This document shows positions 44,775 through 58,900 of a stretch of DNA of 64,000 bases, in pieces. The notes beneath the pieces are model-generated. The model was not told the origin of the DNA and did not search any database. It saw only the letters and a program-made list of their open reading frames with translations. Made by a program: the position numbers and the translations under genes. The first letter of the stretch is position 1. The number at the start of each line of letters is the position of its first letter. Origin of the DNA: Heterodera schachtii (lineage: Eukaryota > Nematoda > Chromadorea > Rhabditida > Heteroderidae); contig SIJG01000052.1 in the NCBI GenBank assembly GCA_023374025.1, positions 209,394 through 273,393 on the forward strand, written 5' to 3'.

Positions 44775-47700
44775 GCAGATTTTATTATTAAATTAAAAAA
44801 AAATAAAACTAATTTTAAAATCAAACTATTATTCACATAACTAAATTTTAAATCACATTGAAATATATTTAAAAATAATTGGACATTTTATTAATAATAT
44901 TTCAATAATCAAATCAAAAATTTTGGTTTGGTAAATAATAACCGAACTTAAAATATTCCTAAATAAAACCTCATAACCTAAAATTAACAAAAAACGATGA
45001 TCACATTTATTTAACTGCAGAAGCGACGTAAAATGCTTAAAAATATTGAATGCTTCATCAAAAATTGAGAAGTACAAGAAGATAAAAGAACTAAAAACTA
45101 TTTATTTGTCATTGAAAATTTACAAAACAATATTATTATTATTTTTACTTTATTTAAAAATCCAAACAAAAACATTTCAATTATGAATTTAATAAGAGCT
45201 TAATTTTTTATGTAAATAAAACAATTCGACAAACAAAAAAGTTATTGAAAAAATAATCTATAATAGTAACTTAAAAAACTCATTTTTAAATAAAGTTTCC
45301 GCTGGCCTCTTAGCCAAAGTAGTGAATATATGGCACCATTAAATGTGCAGTAGTCAAGGATTATATATTCGAATGGAGCATATATTATTTTTACAAGTGT
45401 AAATTCTACTAAAAAAATAAAAATTAATAATTTTATGAAAATAATAAAAAATAATATTTTATTAAAATGGAAATCAATAGTGAACCAAGTGTTACAGAAT
45501 CAATGAATGGACCGAGTTCCATGGGATGACAAACAACGAAAATAAACAAAATCATTAAAAATTTCCAAATCTCGAATAAAAATTATAAAGCCAAAAAACA
45601 AATAATGACCAAGAAAAAACTAACCAGAATAAAAATTCCTCAAACTCGAAATTTAAACATATTTCAAAACCAAATGTATTAAAAACACAAATAAATAATT
45701 GCTGAAAAAATAATAAAATAAACTAAAATTAAAACGAAGCAGATGAAATCCCATACGAGTCACTATGACAAAGACAACAAATATTAATATTAACTTTATA
45801 TATATAAAACTTTTATATAACTTACAAATATATTTTAAGACAATTGGAATATTTTAAATGTTCTACAGTTAAAAATGGAATCTCCGTTGACATAAAATCA
45901 CCATATACAATTGTGTCAATGACCAAGAGTATTGGTGCTTGGTAATTAGATATAGCTAATGAACTCGAAATAAAAATATAAAATAAATAAGGTAAGAAAA
46001 GAATTATTTGGCCTATAATAATTTTAAAAAAAATACAAAATAAATTGGTTAATTTGATAATTTCCATGTTTAAGAAAAAAAATTTGAGTTTTTGAACTTT
46101 CTAGTTAAATAATGCAAAAAAAAGAAAATCAATAGAAATTATTAATTGTATTATCTAGAAAAAATTGTAAATAAAGAAAAAATAAATATAACCACTAAAT
46201 TTATACTATGAAGACAAAATTTGATTGAATTAGAAAATGACACAAAAAACTAAAAACAAAATGTAATAAAATATTATATTAAATAGAACCAGCTCAGACA
46301 ACGATATATATGTCTACTACGCAGCAAGTAAAGTTTAAAAATAATTTTATTATAAAATAATTTCATCTAAATTTCATTTACTTAATCTTTTGAAAATAAT
46401 AAATTACACGTTCAAAAATGTTTAATTATATTGAAGAAATTATGTTTATATATTACAATCATCCAACCGTTTGCACAGTAGATTGTTTATAAAAAAATTA
46501 GAAAGATTGAAGATTCCAAAATAAAAACGAATAAAAATATTTAAAAGTTATATTTAAATTCACATCCCGAACGAATATTACGGTGATGAAAATAGCGATA
46601 ATGAAAAATGATTACTTTATATATTAATATCAATAATATTATAAATACATAAATAAATAATTGAAATTTTGAATGAATGAAATAAATAAAACGTAAATAA
46701 TTTTATTATACAAAAATTTTCACGTATTTTTATAATAAAAAGTATGGGCTTAAACAAACAGAAATATTACATTATCAATAAAGAAAGATAATAAAAAAAT
46801 TTTCATAAAATAAAATATATTTAATGAAATAAAAAGAATTATTTGTTAAAACAATTCAGGTTAATAAAGTAAGAAGTTCTAAATAGTTTTTTTAACATTC
46901 CAAAATAACATTTAAATTTTTATTTAAAACAATAAAAAAATCGAAAAAGGGATTTTAATATTATAGATTTTTATATTAACTAGTTTTTATAATTTAAACT
47001 TAAATTTATTTATAATTCTAATTTAAAAAAACCAAATGAATCTACACAAATGGAATGACAAAAACCTAGAAGATTTATTATGTAAAATCAAAATTTCACT
47101 ATTAAATATAATATCAGAAATTTTAACAAAAAAATGAATTTCTTTCCTAAGAAAAATACCTTCAGCCAGCGTCACGCGAATATTTTTTAGATTTTTTTAA
47201 ATTTTTCAAAAATATACCCCTAATTTCCTTTAAGATTTTGTAAAAAGTTAAAATTAAATAAAAATAAATATAAAAATTATTTTAGAAAAATTATATTGAT
47301 TATTACAATGATTCTTTTAATTGTCTATAAATTGCAACCATCTAATTTAATTGCATAGAAAATTTAATCAAGTTAGGAAATAGAAAGTTTTTAACGAATA
47401 TTCATCGGATTAAGCATGCTTATTTTGCTAAACTCATTACCATTAATTCAATATCAATGCCATACATATGTATTATTTATAACTTATAACATTACAAGGC
47501 TCAGTATGTTCAAGACTTAAAGTTTATGAGTTTAAACAAAATTAGACGGGTTCTTGTTATTTCGGGCCCAACTAAGCCGGTATTCAGGTCTAAGTCCAAA
47601 CAGAAACCAGTACTATGTTTAATTCTACGTTTAAATAACCGTAAGAATTGACTAAATAATAAGATTGCCAGCTTTCCATACATAAATTTTTTGATTTTCA

Positions 47701-47810
47701 AGAACCTATAAATTTTAAGACACAAGGGTTGCTAAAATTTACTAAATTTTAATGATTTATATATAACATTTTATTTATTATTTTGTTTTATTTTTTTGAA
47801 ATCCCCCCTC

Positions 47811-47858
47811 TGGTGCCCAAACTTCCTGGTGCCCAAACTTCCCGGTGCCCAAACTTCA
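47811..47858 (+). repeat. 16-bp tandem repeat x3 (unit 1)
   Basis: TGGTGCCCAAACTTCC repeated three times (third: CGGTGCCCAAACTTCA) at the upstream edge of the GC-rich island. It could be a transcription-factor-site cluster or a simple minisatellite. Confidence 0.95.
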
Positions 47859-47918
47859 TGTCGCCGTTTGTTTGTATTTCCCTCTTCCCTTCATTATGTC
47901 ACGCCCCTTTTTCCGCCC

Positions 47919-47951
47919 ATAAATACCCGCGATGTTGACCCTCCCCGTTCA
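47919..47951 (+). promoter_or_regulatory. Candidate TATA-initiator core promoter (unit 1)
   Basis: ATAAATA at 47919-47925 sits within CCCATAAATACCCGCG. 32 bases after its first base comes TCACTTC with the A at 47951, a match to the YYANWYY initiator. That spacing is what RNA polymerase II core promoters show. The surrounding island (about 47800-48070) is far more GC-rich than the window and begins with a triple 16-bp repeat. No convincing ORF follows the predicted start, so a non-coding transcript, a 5' exon or coincidence remain possible. Confidence 0.4.
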
Positions 47952-50179
47952 CTTCTCTCTTTTAAGTTATTTCCATCTTTTGCTATTTAAATATTCCTCC
48001 CCAAATTTGTGCCTTCTTTTCCCATTCTGCTCCAAATAAATACTGCACTGTGGGCATATTTTTGAATTGTGGACGCAGCATTTGGACTTTGATGATTTGC
48101 TTGAAGCATTCAACAAACCTTTTTGAAACCAAAACCAATTAAAAATTGATTAAATTAATTACGGTTTTTCAATTGAAGCATATAATCAATTTAAGCCTTT
48201 GTCTTGTCAATCAGCGATTCGAAATAATTACCATTTAGGAAATAACAATAATAAATTTTCGATATCAGAAAAAAATTCAAGACAAATGTGATCAACTGAT
48301 TTTGCCAGTATTACATCGATCACAATTCATCAGACAATAAGCGAAGTTACGACCCCAAAAAAGAAAACAAAAAATGGTCAACAGCACATCTATAATAATT
48401 TAAAATATTAGTAAATTCTAAAAGAATAGAAAATAAACAAACTGTTGTAAGAAAACAAGGAGAAGAAATGATTAATATGCTAATAAAATGCTTGAGTTTC
48501 ATAAAAAATTAAATACCTCAAAAACACGAGAAAATGAGAGCCGTTAAAATTTAATTGGAAAATAAAATTGTAATAAATTGCATATTATTCATACAAAGGC
48601 TCCAACTAAATTTGTTTCAAATGAAAAATGTTAAAAATATTTTAAATTAGACAATATTATCTTAAAAGTTAAATGTTAAATTATTTGAAAACAGTAAACT
48701 ATCTACTAAGGTTTTTAAAGTAAAAGTGCTAAATCAAAAAAAAATTCATATCCTTTTGTCTAAATAAATTTCGTAAAATTTTACTAATCAATACCAAGAT
48801 ATTTAATATAAATTTAATAGATGGTTTATAAAAAAATGATAATAAATTAATAGCAAATTGTTAATTTTAATTAAGAGAAAAAGTCCTTCTACTAGTAAGA
48901 TAAGAAAAAACAAATATTTTAAAACAAATAATCTACCTATTCTTTAAATTAAATCGCTTAATTTTCGCACTTAACTTTCAAGCACTCACAGCATAAAAAC
49001 CATCTCTTACAGAATGCTAAACACGTTAATTAAATATATCAAAATAGACATTTAATTAATAATTTATATCACAATTAAAAACAGTATATTAAAATTTATA
49101 ATATACAAATATTACATTTAATTCTTTACGTTTGAATAAAATCAAATAAAAAATAAATTTATTTTGAATATAAAAAAGTAATTTATGGCAAAAAATTTTA
49201 TATTATTAAAAACCCAATAACTATGATTTGTAACAAAACAGAGAAGGAAGGTAACCATGAAATTGCTGTGAGCTTTGCAGGAATATTAAAAATAAATCGA
49301 TTTTAAATAACAATAAATATATAATTTTAGAGCAAAATTAAATAAATCGTATGATTTGCAAAATAACAGAGAAGGAAGCTATCCTTGAAAATGCTGTGAA
49401 AATTCGAACCAAAATTTTCACTGATTATTTACATTAACAAAATGAACAATTATTTTTGAAAATGAAAAAAATAATTAAATTAAAAATCTAAGAAATAATC
49501 AGCTTTGAAAAACACAATAAATTATTCTTATTCATTTTTATCAACAAAAGTGCGAAAGAAAGATACACACTAAAACAGGAGGAATAAATCAAAATATTTA
49601 GCGAATATGAAAAAAAAGTATTTATTTTTTGATTAAAGCTTAAATGAATTCTTCATTTACCAAACTGTTATATAGAATTATAAAGCATTCATAAAATACT
49701 ATTAGAAATTTTCAACCCTATAAGTATATGAATAACAAAAAACGAAAAAGTATTTATGAATATTGTAAGGAACGAGTTATTACCAGTAAAAGAAATGCAG
49801 ATTTTATTTTAAATTAAAAAAAAATAAAACTAATTTTAACACCAAACAATTATTCACATAACTAAATTTTAAATCACATTGAATATATTTAAAATAATTA
49901 GATATTTTATTAATAATAATATTCAATAAACAAATCATAAATTTTGGTTTGGTAAATAATAAAGAACTGAAAATATTCCTAAATAAAACCCCATAACCTA
50001 AAATTAACAAAAAACGATGATCACATTTATTTAACTGCAGAAGCCACGTAAAATGCTTAAAAATATTGAATGCTTCATCAAAAATGGAGAAGTACAAGAA
50101 GATAAAAGAACTAAAAACTATTTAATTGTCATTGAAAATTTACAAAACAATATTAATATTATTTTACTTTATTTAAAAA

Positions 50180-50367
50180 AATACAAATATTATTTGTTTT
50201 GTTTTGAAACGGTACAAATAAACATATATGGAATGAATAGAAACATTGGCAAGATCAGACTTTGTCAATTTAGGTATTAATTTAAAAATTAATACAACAA
50301 ATTACATAAAAGTTTATTTAACGCAAATTAAAAAATAATTAATTAAAATAAAAACTGAGTAAATAAA
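50180..50367 (+). other. Segment present only in duplication unit 2
   Basis: Unit 1 reads TTTATTTAAAAA directly into TCCAAACAAAAAC, whereas unit 2 has about 188 extra bp, including TTGTTTTGTTTTGAAACGGTAC and GGCAAGATCAGACTTTGTC. It may be an insertion in unit 2 or a deletion in unit 1. No terminal repeats are clear. Confidence 0.85.
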
Positions 50368-52758
50368 TCCAAACAAAAACATTTCAATTATGAATTTAAT
50401 AAGAGCTTAATTTTTGATGTAAATAAAACAATTCGACAAACAAAGAAATTATTGAAAAAATAATCTATAATAGTAACTTAAAAAACTCATTTTTAAATAA
50501 AGTTTTCCGCTGGCCTCTTAGCCAAAATCGTGAATATATGGCACCATTAAATGTGCAGTAGTCAAGGATTATATATTCGAATGGAGCATATATTATTTTT
50601 ACAAGTGTAAATTCTACTAAAAAAATAAAATTAATAATTTTATGAAAATAATAAAAATAATATTTTATTAAAATGGGAATCAATAGTGAACCAAGTGTTA
50701 CAGAATCAATTAATGACCAAGAAAAAACTAACCAGAATAAAATTCCTCAAACTCAAAAGTTAAACATATTCCAAAACCAAATGTATTAAAAACACAAATA
50801 AATATTTGCTGAAAAAATAATAAAATAAACTAAAATTAAAACGAAGCAGATGAAATCCCATACGAGTCACTGATGACAAAGACAAAGACAACAAATATAA
50901 ATATAAATATTATATAAATATAAAACTTTTACATAACTTACAAATATATTTTAAGACAATTGGAATATTTTGAATGTTCTACATTTAAAAATGGAATCTC
51001 CGTTGACATAAAATCACCATACACAACCGTGTCAATGACCAAGAGTATTGATGCTTGGTAATTAGATATAACTAATGAACTCGAAATAAAAATATAAAAT
51101 AAATAAGGTAATGAAAAGAATTATTTGGCCTATAATAATTTTTAAAAAATACAAAATAAATTGGTTAATTTGATAATTTCCATGTTTAAGAAAAAAATTT
51201 GAGTTTTTGAACTTTCTAGTTAAATACTGCAAAAAGAAGAAAATCAATCGAAATTATTAATTGTATTATCTAGAAAAAATTGTAAATAAAGAAAAAAATT
51301 AATATAACCACTAAATTTATACTATGAAGACAAATTTGATTGAATTAGAAAATGACACAATAAACTAAAAACAAAATGTAATAAAATAGAACTAGATAAG
51401 ACAACGATATATATGTCTACTAAGCAGCAAGTGAAGTTTAAAAATAATTTTATTATAAAATAATTTCATCTAAGCTTCATTTACTTAATCTTTTGAAAAT
51501 AATAAATTACACATTCAAAAGTGTTTTTACGGTGATGAAAAATATCAATAATGAAAAATGATTATTTTATATATTAATAGCAATAATATTATAAATAAAT
51601 AAATAAATAATTGAAATTTTGAATGAATGAAATAAGTAAGACGTAAATAATTTTATTATACAAAATTTTCACGGATTTTCATAATAAAAAGTATGGGCTT
51701 AAACAAACAGAAATATTACATTATCAATAAAGAAAGATAATAAAAAATTTCATAAATAAAATATATTTAATGAAATAAAAAGAATTATTAGTTAAAACAA
51801 TTCAGGTTAATAAAGTGAGAAGTTCTAAATAGTTTTTTTAACATTCCAAAATAACATTTAAATTTTTATTTAAAACAATAAAAAAATCGAAAAAGGGATT
51901 TTAATATTATAGATTTTTATATTAACTAGTTTTTATAATTTAAGCTTAAATTTATTTATAATTCTAATTTAAAAAAACCAAATGAATATCTACACAAATG
52001 GAATGACAAAAACCTAGAAGATTTATTATGTAAAATCAAAATTTCACTATTAAATATAATATCAGAAATTTTAACAAAAAAATGAATTTCTTTCCTAAGA
52101 AAAATACCTTCAGCCAGCGTCACGCGAATATTTTTAGATTTTTTTAAATTTTTCAAAAATATACCCCTAATTTCCTTTAAGATTTGGTAAAAAGTTAAAA
52201 TTAAATAAAAATAAATATAAAAATTATTTTAGAAAAATTATATTGATTATTACAATGATTCTTTTAATTGTCTATAAATTGCAACCATCTAATTTAATTG
52301 CATAGAAAATTTAATCAAGTTAGGAAATAGAAAGTTTTTTAACGAATATTCATCGGATTAAGCATGCTTATTTTGCTAAACTCATTACCATTAATTCAAT
52401 ATCAATGCCATACATATGTATTATTTATAACTTATAACATTACAAGGCTCAGTATGTTCAAGACTTAAAGTTTATGAGTTTAAACAAAATTAGACGGGTT
52501 CTTGTTATTTCGGGCCCAACTAAGCCGGTATTCAGGTCTAAGTCCAAACAGAAACCAGTACTATGTTTAATTCTACGTTTAAATAACCGTAAGAATTGAC
52601 TAAATAATAAGATTGCCAGCTTTCCATACATAAATTTTTTGATTTTCAAGAACCTATAAATTTTAAGACACAAGGGTTGCTAAAATTTACTAAATTTTAA
52701 TGATTTATATATAACATTTTATTTATTATTTTGTTTTATTTTTTTGAAATCCCCCCTC

Positions 52759-52806
52759 TGGTGCCCAAACTTCCTGGTGCCCAAACTTCCCGGTGCCCAA
52801 ACTTCA
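52759..52806 (+). repeat. 16-bp tandem repeat x3 (unit 2)
   Basis: Same three-fold TGGTGCCCAAACTTCC array as at 47811-47858, offset by 4948 bp. Confidence 0.95.
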
Positions 52807-52866
52807 TGTCGCCGTTTGTTTGTATTTCCCTCTTCCCTTCATTATGTCACGCCCCTTTTTCCGCCC

Positions 52867-52899
52867 ATAAATACCCGCGATGTTGACCCTCCCCGTTCA
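52867..52899 (+). promoter_or_regulatory. Candidate TATA-initiator core promoter (unit 2)
   Basis: Identical duplicate of the ATAAATA/TCACTTC pair of unit 1, with initiator A at 52899. Identity is inherited from the duplication, so it does not independently support function. Confidence 0.38.
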
Positions 52900-54770
52900 C
52901 TTCTCTCTTTTAAGTTATTTCCATCTTTTGCTATTTAAATATTCCTCCCCAAATTTGTGCCTTCTTTTCCCATTCTGCTCCAAATAAATACTGCACTGTG
53001 GGCATATTTTTTGAATTGTGGACGCAGCATTTGGACTTTGATGATTTGCTTGAAGCATTCAACAAACCTTTTTGAAACCAAAACCAATTAAAAATTGATT
53101 AAATTAATTACGGTTTTTCAATTGAAGCAAATAATCAATTTAAGCCTTTGTCTTGTCAATCAGCGATTCGAAATAATTACCATTTAGGAAATAACAATAA
53201 TAAATTTTCGATATCAGAACTACCTTAGCAATATAAAAAATTCAAGACAAATGTGATCAACTGATTTTGCCAGTATTACATCGATCACAATTCATCAGAC
53301 AATAAGCGAAGTTACGACCCAAAAAAGAAAACAAAAAATGGTCAACAGCACATCTATAATAATTTAAAATATTAGTAAATTCTAAAAGAATAGAAAATAA
53401 ACAAACTGTTGTAAGAAAACAAGGAGAAGAAATGATTAATATGCTAATAAAATGCTTGAATTTCATAAAAAATTAAATACCTCAAAAACACGAGAAAATG
53501 AGAGCCGTTAAAATTTAATTGGAAAATAAAATTGTAATAAATTGCATAATATTCATACAAAGGCTCCAACTAAATTTGTTTCAAATGAAAAATATTAAAA
53601 ATATTTTAAATTAGACAATATTATCTTAAAAGTTAAATGTTAAATTATTTGAAAACAGTAAACTATCTACTAAGGTTTTTAAAGTAAAAGTGCTAAATCA
53701 AAAAAAAATTCATATCCTTTTGTCTAAATAAATTTCGTAAAATTTTACTATATCAATACCAAGATATTTAATATAAATTTAATTAGATGGTTTATAAAAA
53801 AATGATAATAAATTAATAGCAAATTGTTAATTTCAATTAAGAGAAAAAGTCCTTCTACTAGTAAGATAAGAAAAAACAAATATTTTAAAACAAATAATCT
53901 ACCTATTCTTTAAATTAAATCGCTTAATTTTCGCACTTAACTTTCAAGCACTCACAAGCATACAAACCATCTCTTACAGAATGCTAAACACGTTAATTAA
54001 ATATATCAAAATCGACATTTAATTAATAATTTATATCACAATTAAAAACAGTATATTAAAATTTATAATATACAAATATTACATTTAATTCTTTACGTTT
54101 GAATAAAATCAAATAAAAAATTTACTAATTTATTTTGAATATAAAAAGTAATTTATGGCAAAAAATTTTATATTATTAAAAACCCAATAACTATGATTTG
54201 TAACAAAACAGAGAAGGAAGGTAACCATGAAATTGCTGTGAGCTTTGCAGGAATATTAAAAATAAATCGATTTAAAAAATAATAAATATATAATTTTAGA
54301 GCAAAATTAAATAAATCGTATGATTTGCAAAATAACAGAGAAGGAAGCTATCCTTGAAAATGCTGTGAAAATTCGAACCAAAATTTTCACTGATTATTTA
54401 CATTAACAAAATGAACAATTATTTTTGAAAATGAAAAAAATAATTAAATTAAAAACCAAAGAAATAATCAGCTTTGAAAAACACAATAATAAATTATTCT
54501 TATTCATTTTTATCAACAAAAGTGCGAAAGAAAGATACACCCTAAAACAGGAGGAATAAATCAAAATATTTAGCGAATATGAAAAAAAAGTATTTATTTT
54601 TTGATTAAAGCTTAAATGAATTCTTCATTTACCAAACTGTTATATAGAATTATAAAGCATTCATAAAATACTATTAGGAATTTTCAACCCTATAAGTATA
54701 TGAATAACAAAAACGAAAAAGTATTTATGAATATTGTAAGGAACGAGTTATTACCAGTAAAAGAAATGCA

Positions 54771-55845
54771 TGAATTATTTTAATATTTTTTCTTTTGTAA
54801 ATTATTATTTTTTAAATACATAGATGTTAAAAAATAGAAATTTCATTAATTAGAGTGTAATTAATATTCATAATAGCAAATTTATAAACGAAAAGATAAC
54901 TTTTAAAATTTGATAAAATATGCGGATAAACAGAAATTTATATAAAAAACCCATAAACCCAGTCAATAAATTAATAGAAATCTTAATTATATTTGCTATA
55001 AATACCGACATATCAAAATTAAATTTGAAGCTTTTGATTGTTAAATTTAATTGAGATAAAAATTTTTAATTCAAAAATAATAAAAATGTATAAAAGTTTA
55101 GAATGATAGAAATAATGGATGAAAAAACATAAATTTTAGTTAAATAAATATTTTCACTTTCGCTAAATTTATGTAAATAATAGTTTAAATAAGAAGTAAA
55201 CTGTACAATGTCAGAGATTTTTATCCATAAATTAACTAGCAAATTATTAATTTTTTAAAGAAAAACGCATTGACGAAATTTGCCTGATTAGATAATTTTT
55301 AACATAAAAAATTTATTCAAACGTAAATGTAAATAAATAAACAAGAAAAAAGGATAATTTTTAAAACTTTTTCTTCTGTTGACACTAAAAAAGAATAAAA
55401 CCAAGTAAATTTCTATATAAAACAAGGTGTAAAATTTAAAGGCAAAATAAATAAATAAACGCTACCGAGAAATTTTTTCTAACTTCTATGCTTTCGTTCT
55501 ATTCATTTTTAAAATATTAAGCAAAATTTTGGATTTTTGATCATCTGCAGCTTTAAAATTATTATAGTCAATTCACGGATGTGATCAGACGATAGGCCTT
55601 CTTGAATAACTCTTGTTTATTCTTTAAGCCGTTGATTATATTAAATTTGTAATATTTTATAAGGCTGCTTTTCGAAATAAATGAATAATACATTAATAAT
55701 GTCCTCATTAACTTTCTTTTGTTTAAATAAATAATATTTCAAGTAATTAATCAATAATTTTGAAGAATTCATTGATTTTTCAAATTTTAAAATTTGTGCA
55801 TTAAAATTATTTTTGTGAGTATTTAATTGAATTTTCGAATTACTC
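54771..55845. other. AT-rich spacer
   Basis: A-rich desert, becoming more balanced after about 55480 (CTTTCGTTCTATTC, ATTCACGGATGTGATCAGACG), presumably as it approaches the transposon fragment. No gene is seen. Confidence 0.5.
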
Positions 55846-55987
55846 CCGCTCCCGCCCGGGACTTCCGTTAAAAATGGACGATTTCAACGGGATCGGGATT
55901 TTTACGGGATTCCCGTTCGGGACTCTCGTCCCTGAAAATTTTGAACTCCCGATCCCGCTCCCGGAAATATTTTTGACCGGACTCTAG
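55846..55987 (-). mobile_element. Fragment of a GGGACT/CCCG-rich hAT-like element
   Basis: On the minus strand it opens TAGAGTCCGGTC (YARNG-like hAT end) and continues through GGGAGCGGGATCGGGAGTTC and GGGACGAGAGTCCCG. The style of subterminal repeats resembles 18461-19417. No matching opposite end or TSD is found, so it is probably a one-ended remnant. Confidence 0.45.
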
Positions 55988-58900
55988 TTAAAATAGAGTT
56001 CAAAATTTTAAAATTAAATTATAAATAAAATATCAGGTTATCAAATAATTGATGGTTCAATGCAACACCAAATTCAGAACGGCCATAGAATAGGTCAAAC
56101 AAGGGTTCAATTGTACGTCAAATATTATTAAATTAATGGAAACTCCGTCAAGATGCTGAACGAATGTTGATGTTCAAGAAATTAAATGCAAAAATTGTTA
56201 AGTGAATCATTGTTTTATAATATTTAAGGTGAAAATCATCCAATGAAAATAAAATAATTAACAAATAACTATACTTCTAAGAAGGATAATAACTGCTATA
56301 AATATTTAAAAAAGCAATAAATTAATAATATTTAATTAGCAAATCAGTCTGTAAAATGCATTATTTTATTTAAATAGTAAAAAGTTCTTTTATTTCTAAG
56401 TATAAAATAAATAACTTTAAATTATAAACTCTTAACAAAAAAAATGCCCTTTCTACACAGCTTAAAATTGAACAACTCTGATGAAAACCATTAAAGATTA
56501 ATCCATGCAAGGGATATGAAGAAATTAGTTCAATGATAAAGAAAACCAAATGAACAATAAAAATGATAATGAAAAATGTATTAATAGATTATTCCATAGA
56601 TAATATTTAAATTATTAAGTTTTAACCTTATGAATTAAAATTATTTACAAAATGCAAAAATATTTAAATATATAAGACAAAATCCGGCAATCTAAAATAA
56701 TATTAAATTAATATTTTATAAGTAATATTTACATAAATAAAAATTTAAATATAACAACCATTCCTTCGAAAAATTGAATATATGTAACAAGATATTAACA
56801 GTTAACTTCATTTCGTTTTAAAAATGTCAGCATAGGGTTAGGCGGGAACCAAGATAAAAATAGTTAATAGGAAGCAGAAAAAATTATAAAATAATAAATA
56901 GAAATGCATTATGATAATTTAAAAATACAACCTTTAAATCTAACGACGTTTTCTACTTTATTAATTGGCGAGAACGGCTAACTTAATTATTCGGAATAAC
57001 GATTGTCAAAAAAAAACCTCAAAAATATTTGAAAGACAACAATATTTTAACTAAAATAATTCTCGAGATTTTAAATATTAAAAAATAAATAGCATTTATA
57101 AAAAAATAGGATTTAAATTTGATTTTTCAATCATCAAGATGAGTAGAAATCATAATAAAAATCAAATAAAAAGCTTTATAAAATATGTCGGCTTATCAGC
57201 ACGCATAATTATGCAACTCATTCAAATAAATGAGAATATAAAAATTTATTAATAAAAATAAATAATGAAGTTCTAGATAGTTGACTATTTTATGAGGCAA
57301 CAAAGTTTGAATAATTACTAAAATTAACATAATGTTGTAATAAACTAAAAAATAATTTGAAAAAATAAAAAATTAAAGAAAAAACAATATTTTGATTGAA
57401 CAACCGACAGACAATCGAGCGTGGATTCAAACCGAACATCAAATAATTTTCACATAAATAAAGAATAATTTAAGTTGAATCGAAAAATTTATGATGAAAA
57501 AATTAAAAAAATGTTAGCAAATATATAATAATAAACTTAACCAAAAAAAGAAAATTATTGAAAAAATCTAAAATACTGAATTATATTTATTGTTGAAATA
57601 TAAATGAACAAATTAGTTAATGAACGACAATATATAAATCAAATATACGTTAATTAAAATTTATTTGGTATTGTACTTCAACGAGTTTGTGCGATACATA
57701 TGCTTCGGACGCTCGGGAGCAATAGAATATGTTAAAAACCATAATATAAGTATAATATATAAAAACTAATATATAAAGATCCTTATTTAAATTGAAATTT
57801 CATTCAAAGTTTTGTAAATAAACTAAGTTCTACTTGAATTTGACTTTTCGTTGTTTTGATAAATTATACAAAAAGCGGCTTAATTGAATTAATTTTAAAA
57901 AGGAAGTGTTACACTCAAGAATACTCAAAAACTGAATATATTCAAGATACATTTAAAATATGACAAAAAATTATTATCCTTTTAGGGCTTATTCAAAAAT
58001 GATTCAGCACACAAGATTGAAAAGCTTAATAACAAAAATATGAAGAAAAAACAATAAACAAAAAAGAATACGTCAAGCAATTGAGGGAAAGAGGGCCGCA
58101 CAATTATTAATTAAAAAAGAAATTAATATACATAATATATAAGATAAATTTATCATAAAAATAATTTATTAATGAGAAAAGATTATAATACTTAATATTA
58201 ATAAACAAATGAAAATTTTCATTTTAAAATTGAAATTATATTTTATTAACAGCCACATCATTGATCATTTAAAGAACCTAAATTAAATATGAATATTAAT
58301 TAACATTATCATAAATTTACAAAGTGAAAATATAATATAATTTTAATTATCAAACCTTTACAAAAAATTAAGAAGAATTTCTCGGAAAAATCGTTATAAA
58401 AAAAGATCGAATAAATAATTAGAATTTAAAAAAGCTAAGAGAAATTTTAATTTATGATTTTTAAATTTATTAAATTGCTTCAATAATGACAAAAGTGCAT
58501 TTCCTTCAAAATTCAAATTTCATCCTTAAAAATATATTAAAATGTGGAACTGATTTATTCAAATTTCACAAAATACTTAATAAATAAATGCAAAAAATCA
58601 TATATAACGAAGACAATTTCAACAAGTTACAAAAAAATCTTTTTTTTAAAATACTTTTTAAATATAAAACAGTGATATCGAAATATTCGAATACAAATAA
58701 CTAAGTATAAAATTAAAATATAACTATCAATGCTTAAGTGTATGGTCTATAATTATAAATTTACAGCATGTTGAACCCTTCAATAAAAATATTTTAAGTG
58801 TGTATGAAGAATAATAAAATGAAATTATTAATTTCAAAAAGATAAATAACTTTACTTATAGGCAACCAATCGTGAAGTATACTAATTATATCTTGGCATC

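Larger units (their letters stand above)
44775..49796 (+). repeat. 5 kb tandem duplication, unit 1
   Basis: Unit 1 begins GCAGATTTTATT and ends at AAAGAAAT, where unit 2 begins with the same GCAGATTTTATT. The two units are head-to-tail with no spacer. Identity is very high from about 46800 to the end. The first 2 kb carry larger indels: unit 1 has about 98 bp (45505-45602) and about 150 bp (46424-46577) missing from unit 2, and lacks about 188 bp found at 50180-50367. Frames inside (44853-45077, 45822-46067, 47510-47725 minus; 47796-47990 plus) are duplicated with it. Confidence 0.97.
49797..54770 (+). repeat. 5 kb tandem duplication, unit 2
   Basis: Second head-to-tail unit, ending AGTAAAAGAAATGCA, after which unique sequence (TGAATTATTTT) begins. 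The GCA at the unit edges is a 3-bp junction match. It carries a private segment (50180-50367) and a short insertion near 53220-53236 (CTACCTTAGCAATATAA). The frames at 52458-52673 (-) and 52744-52938 (+) are identical in sequence to their unit 1 counterparts. Confidence 0.97.

Noticed and set aside
47796..52938. Identical 64- and 71-codon frames in both duplication units
   Set aside because: Their identity comes from the recent tandem duplication and says nothing about selection for protein. The residues show no family signature.
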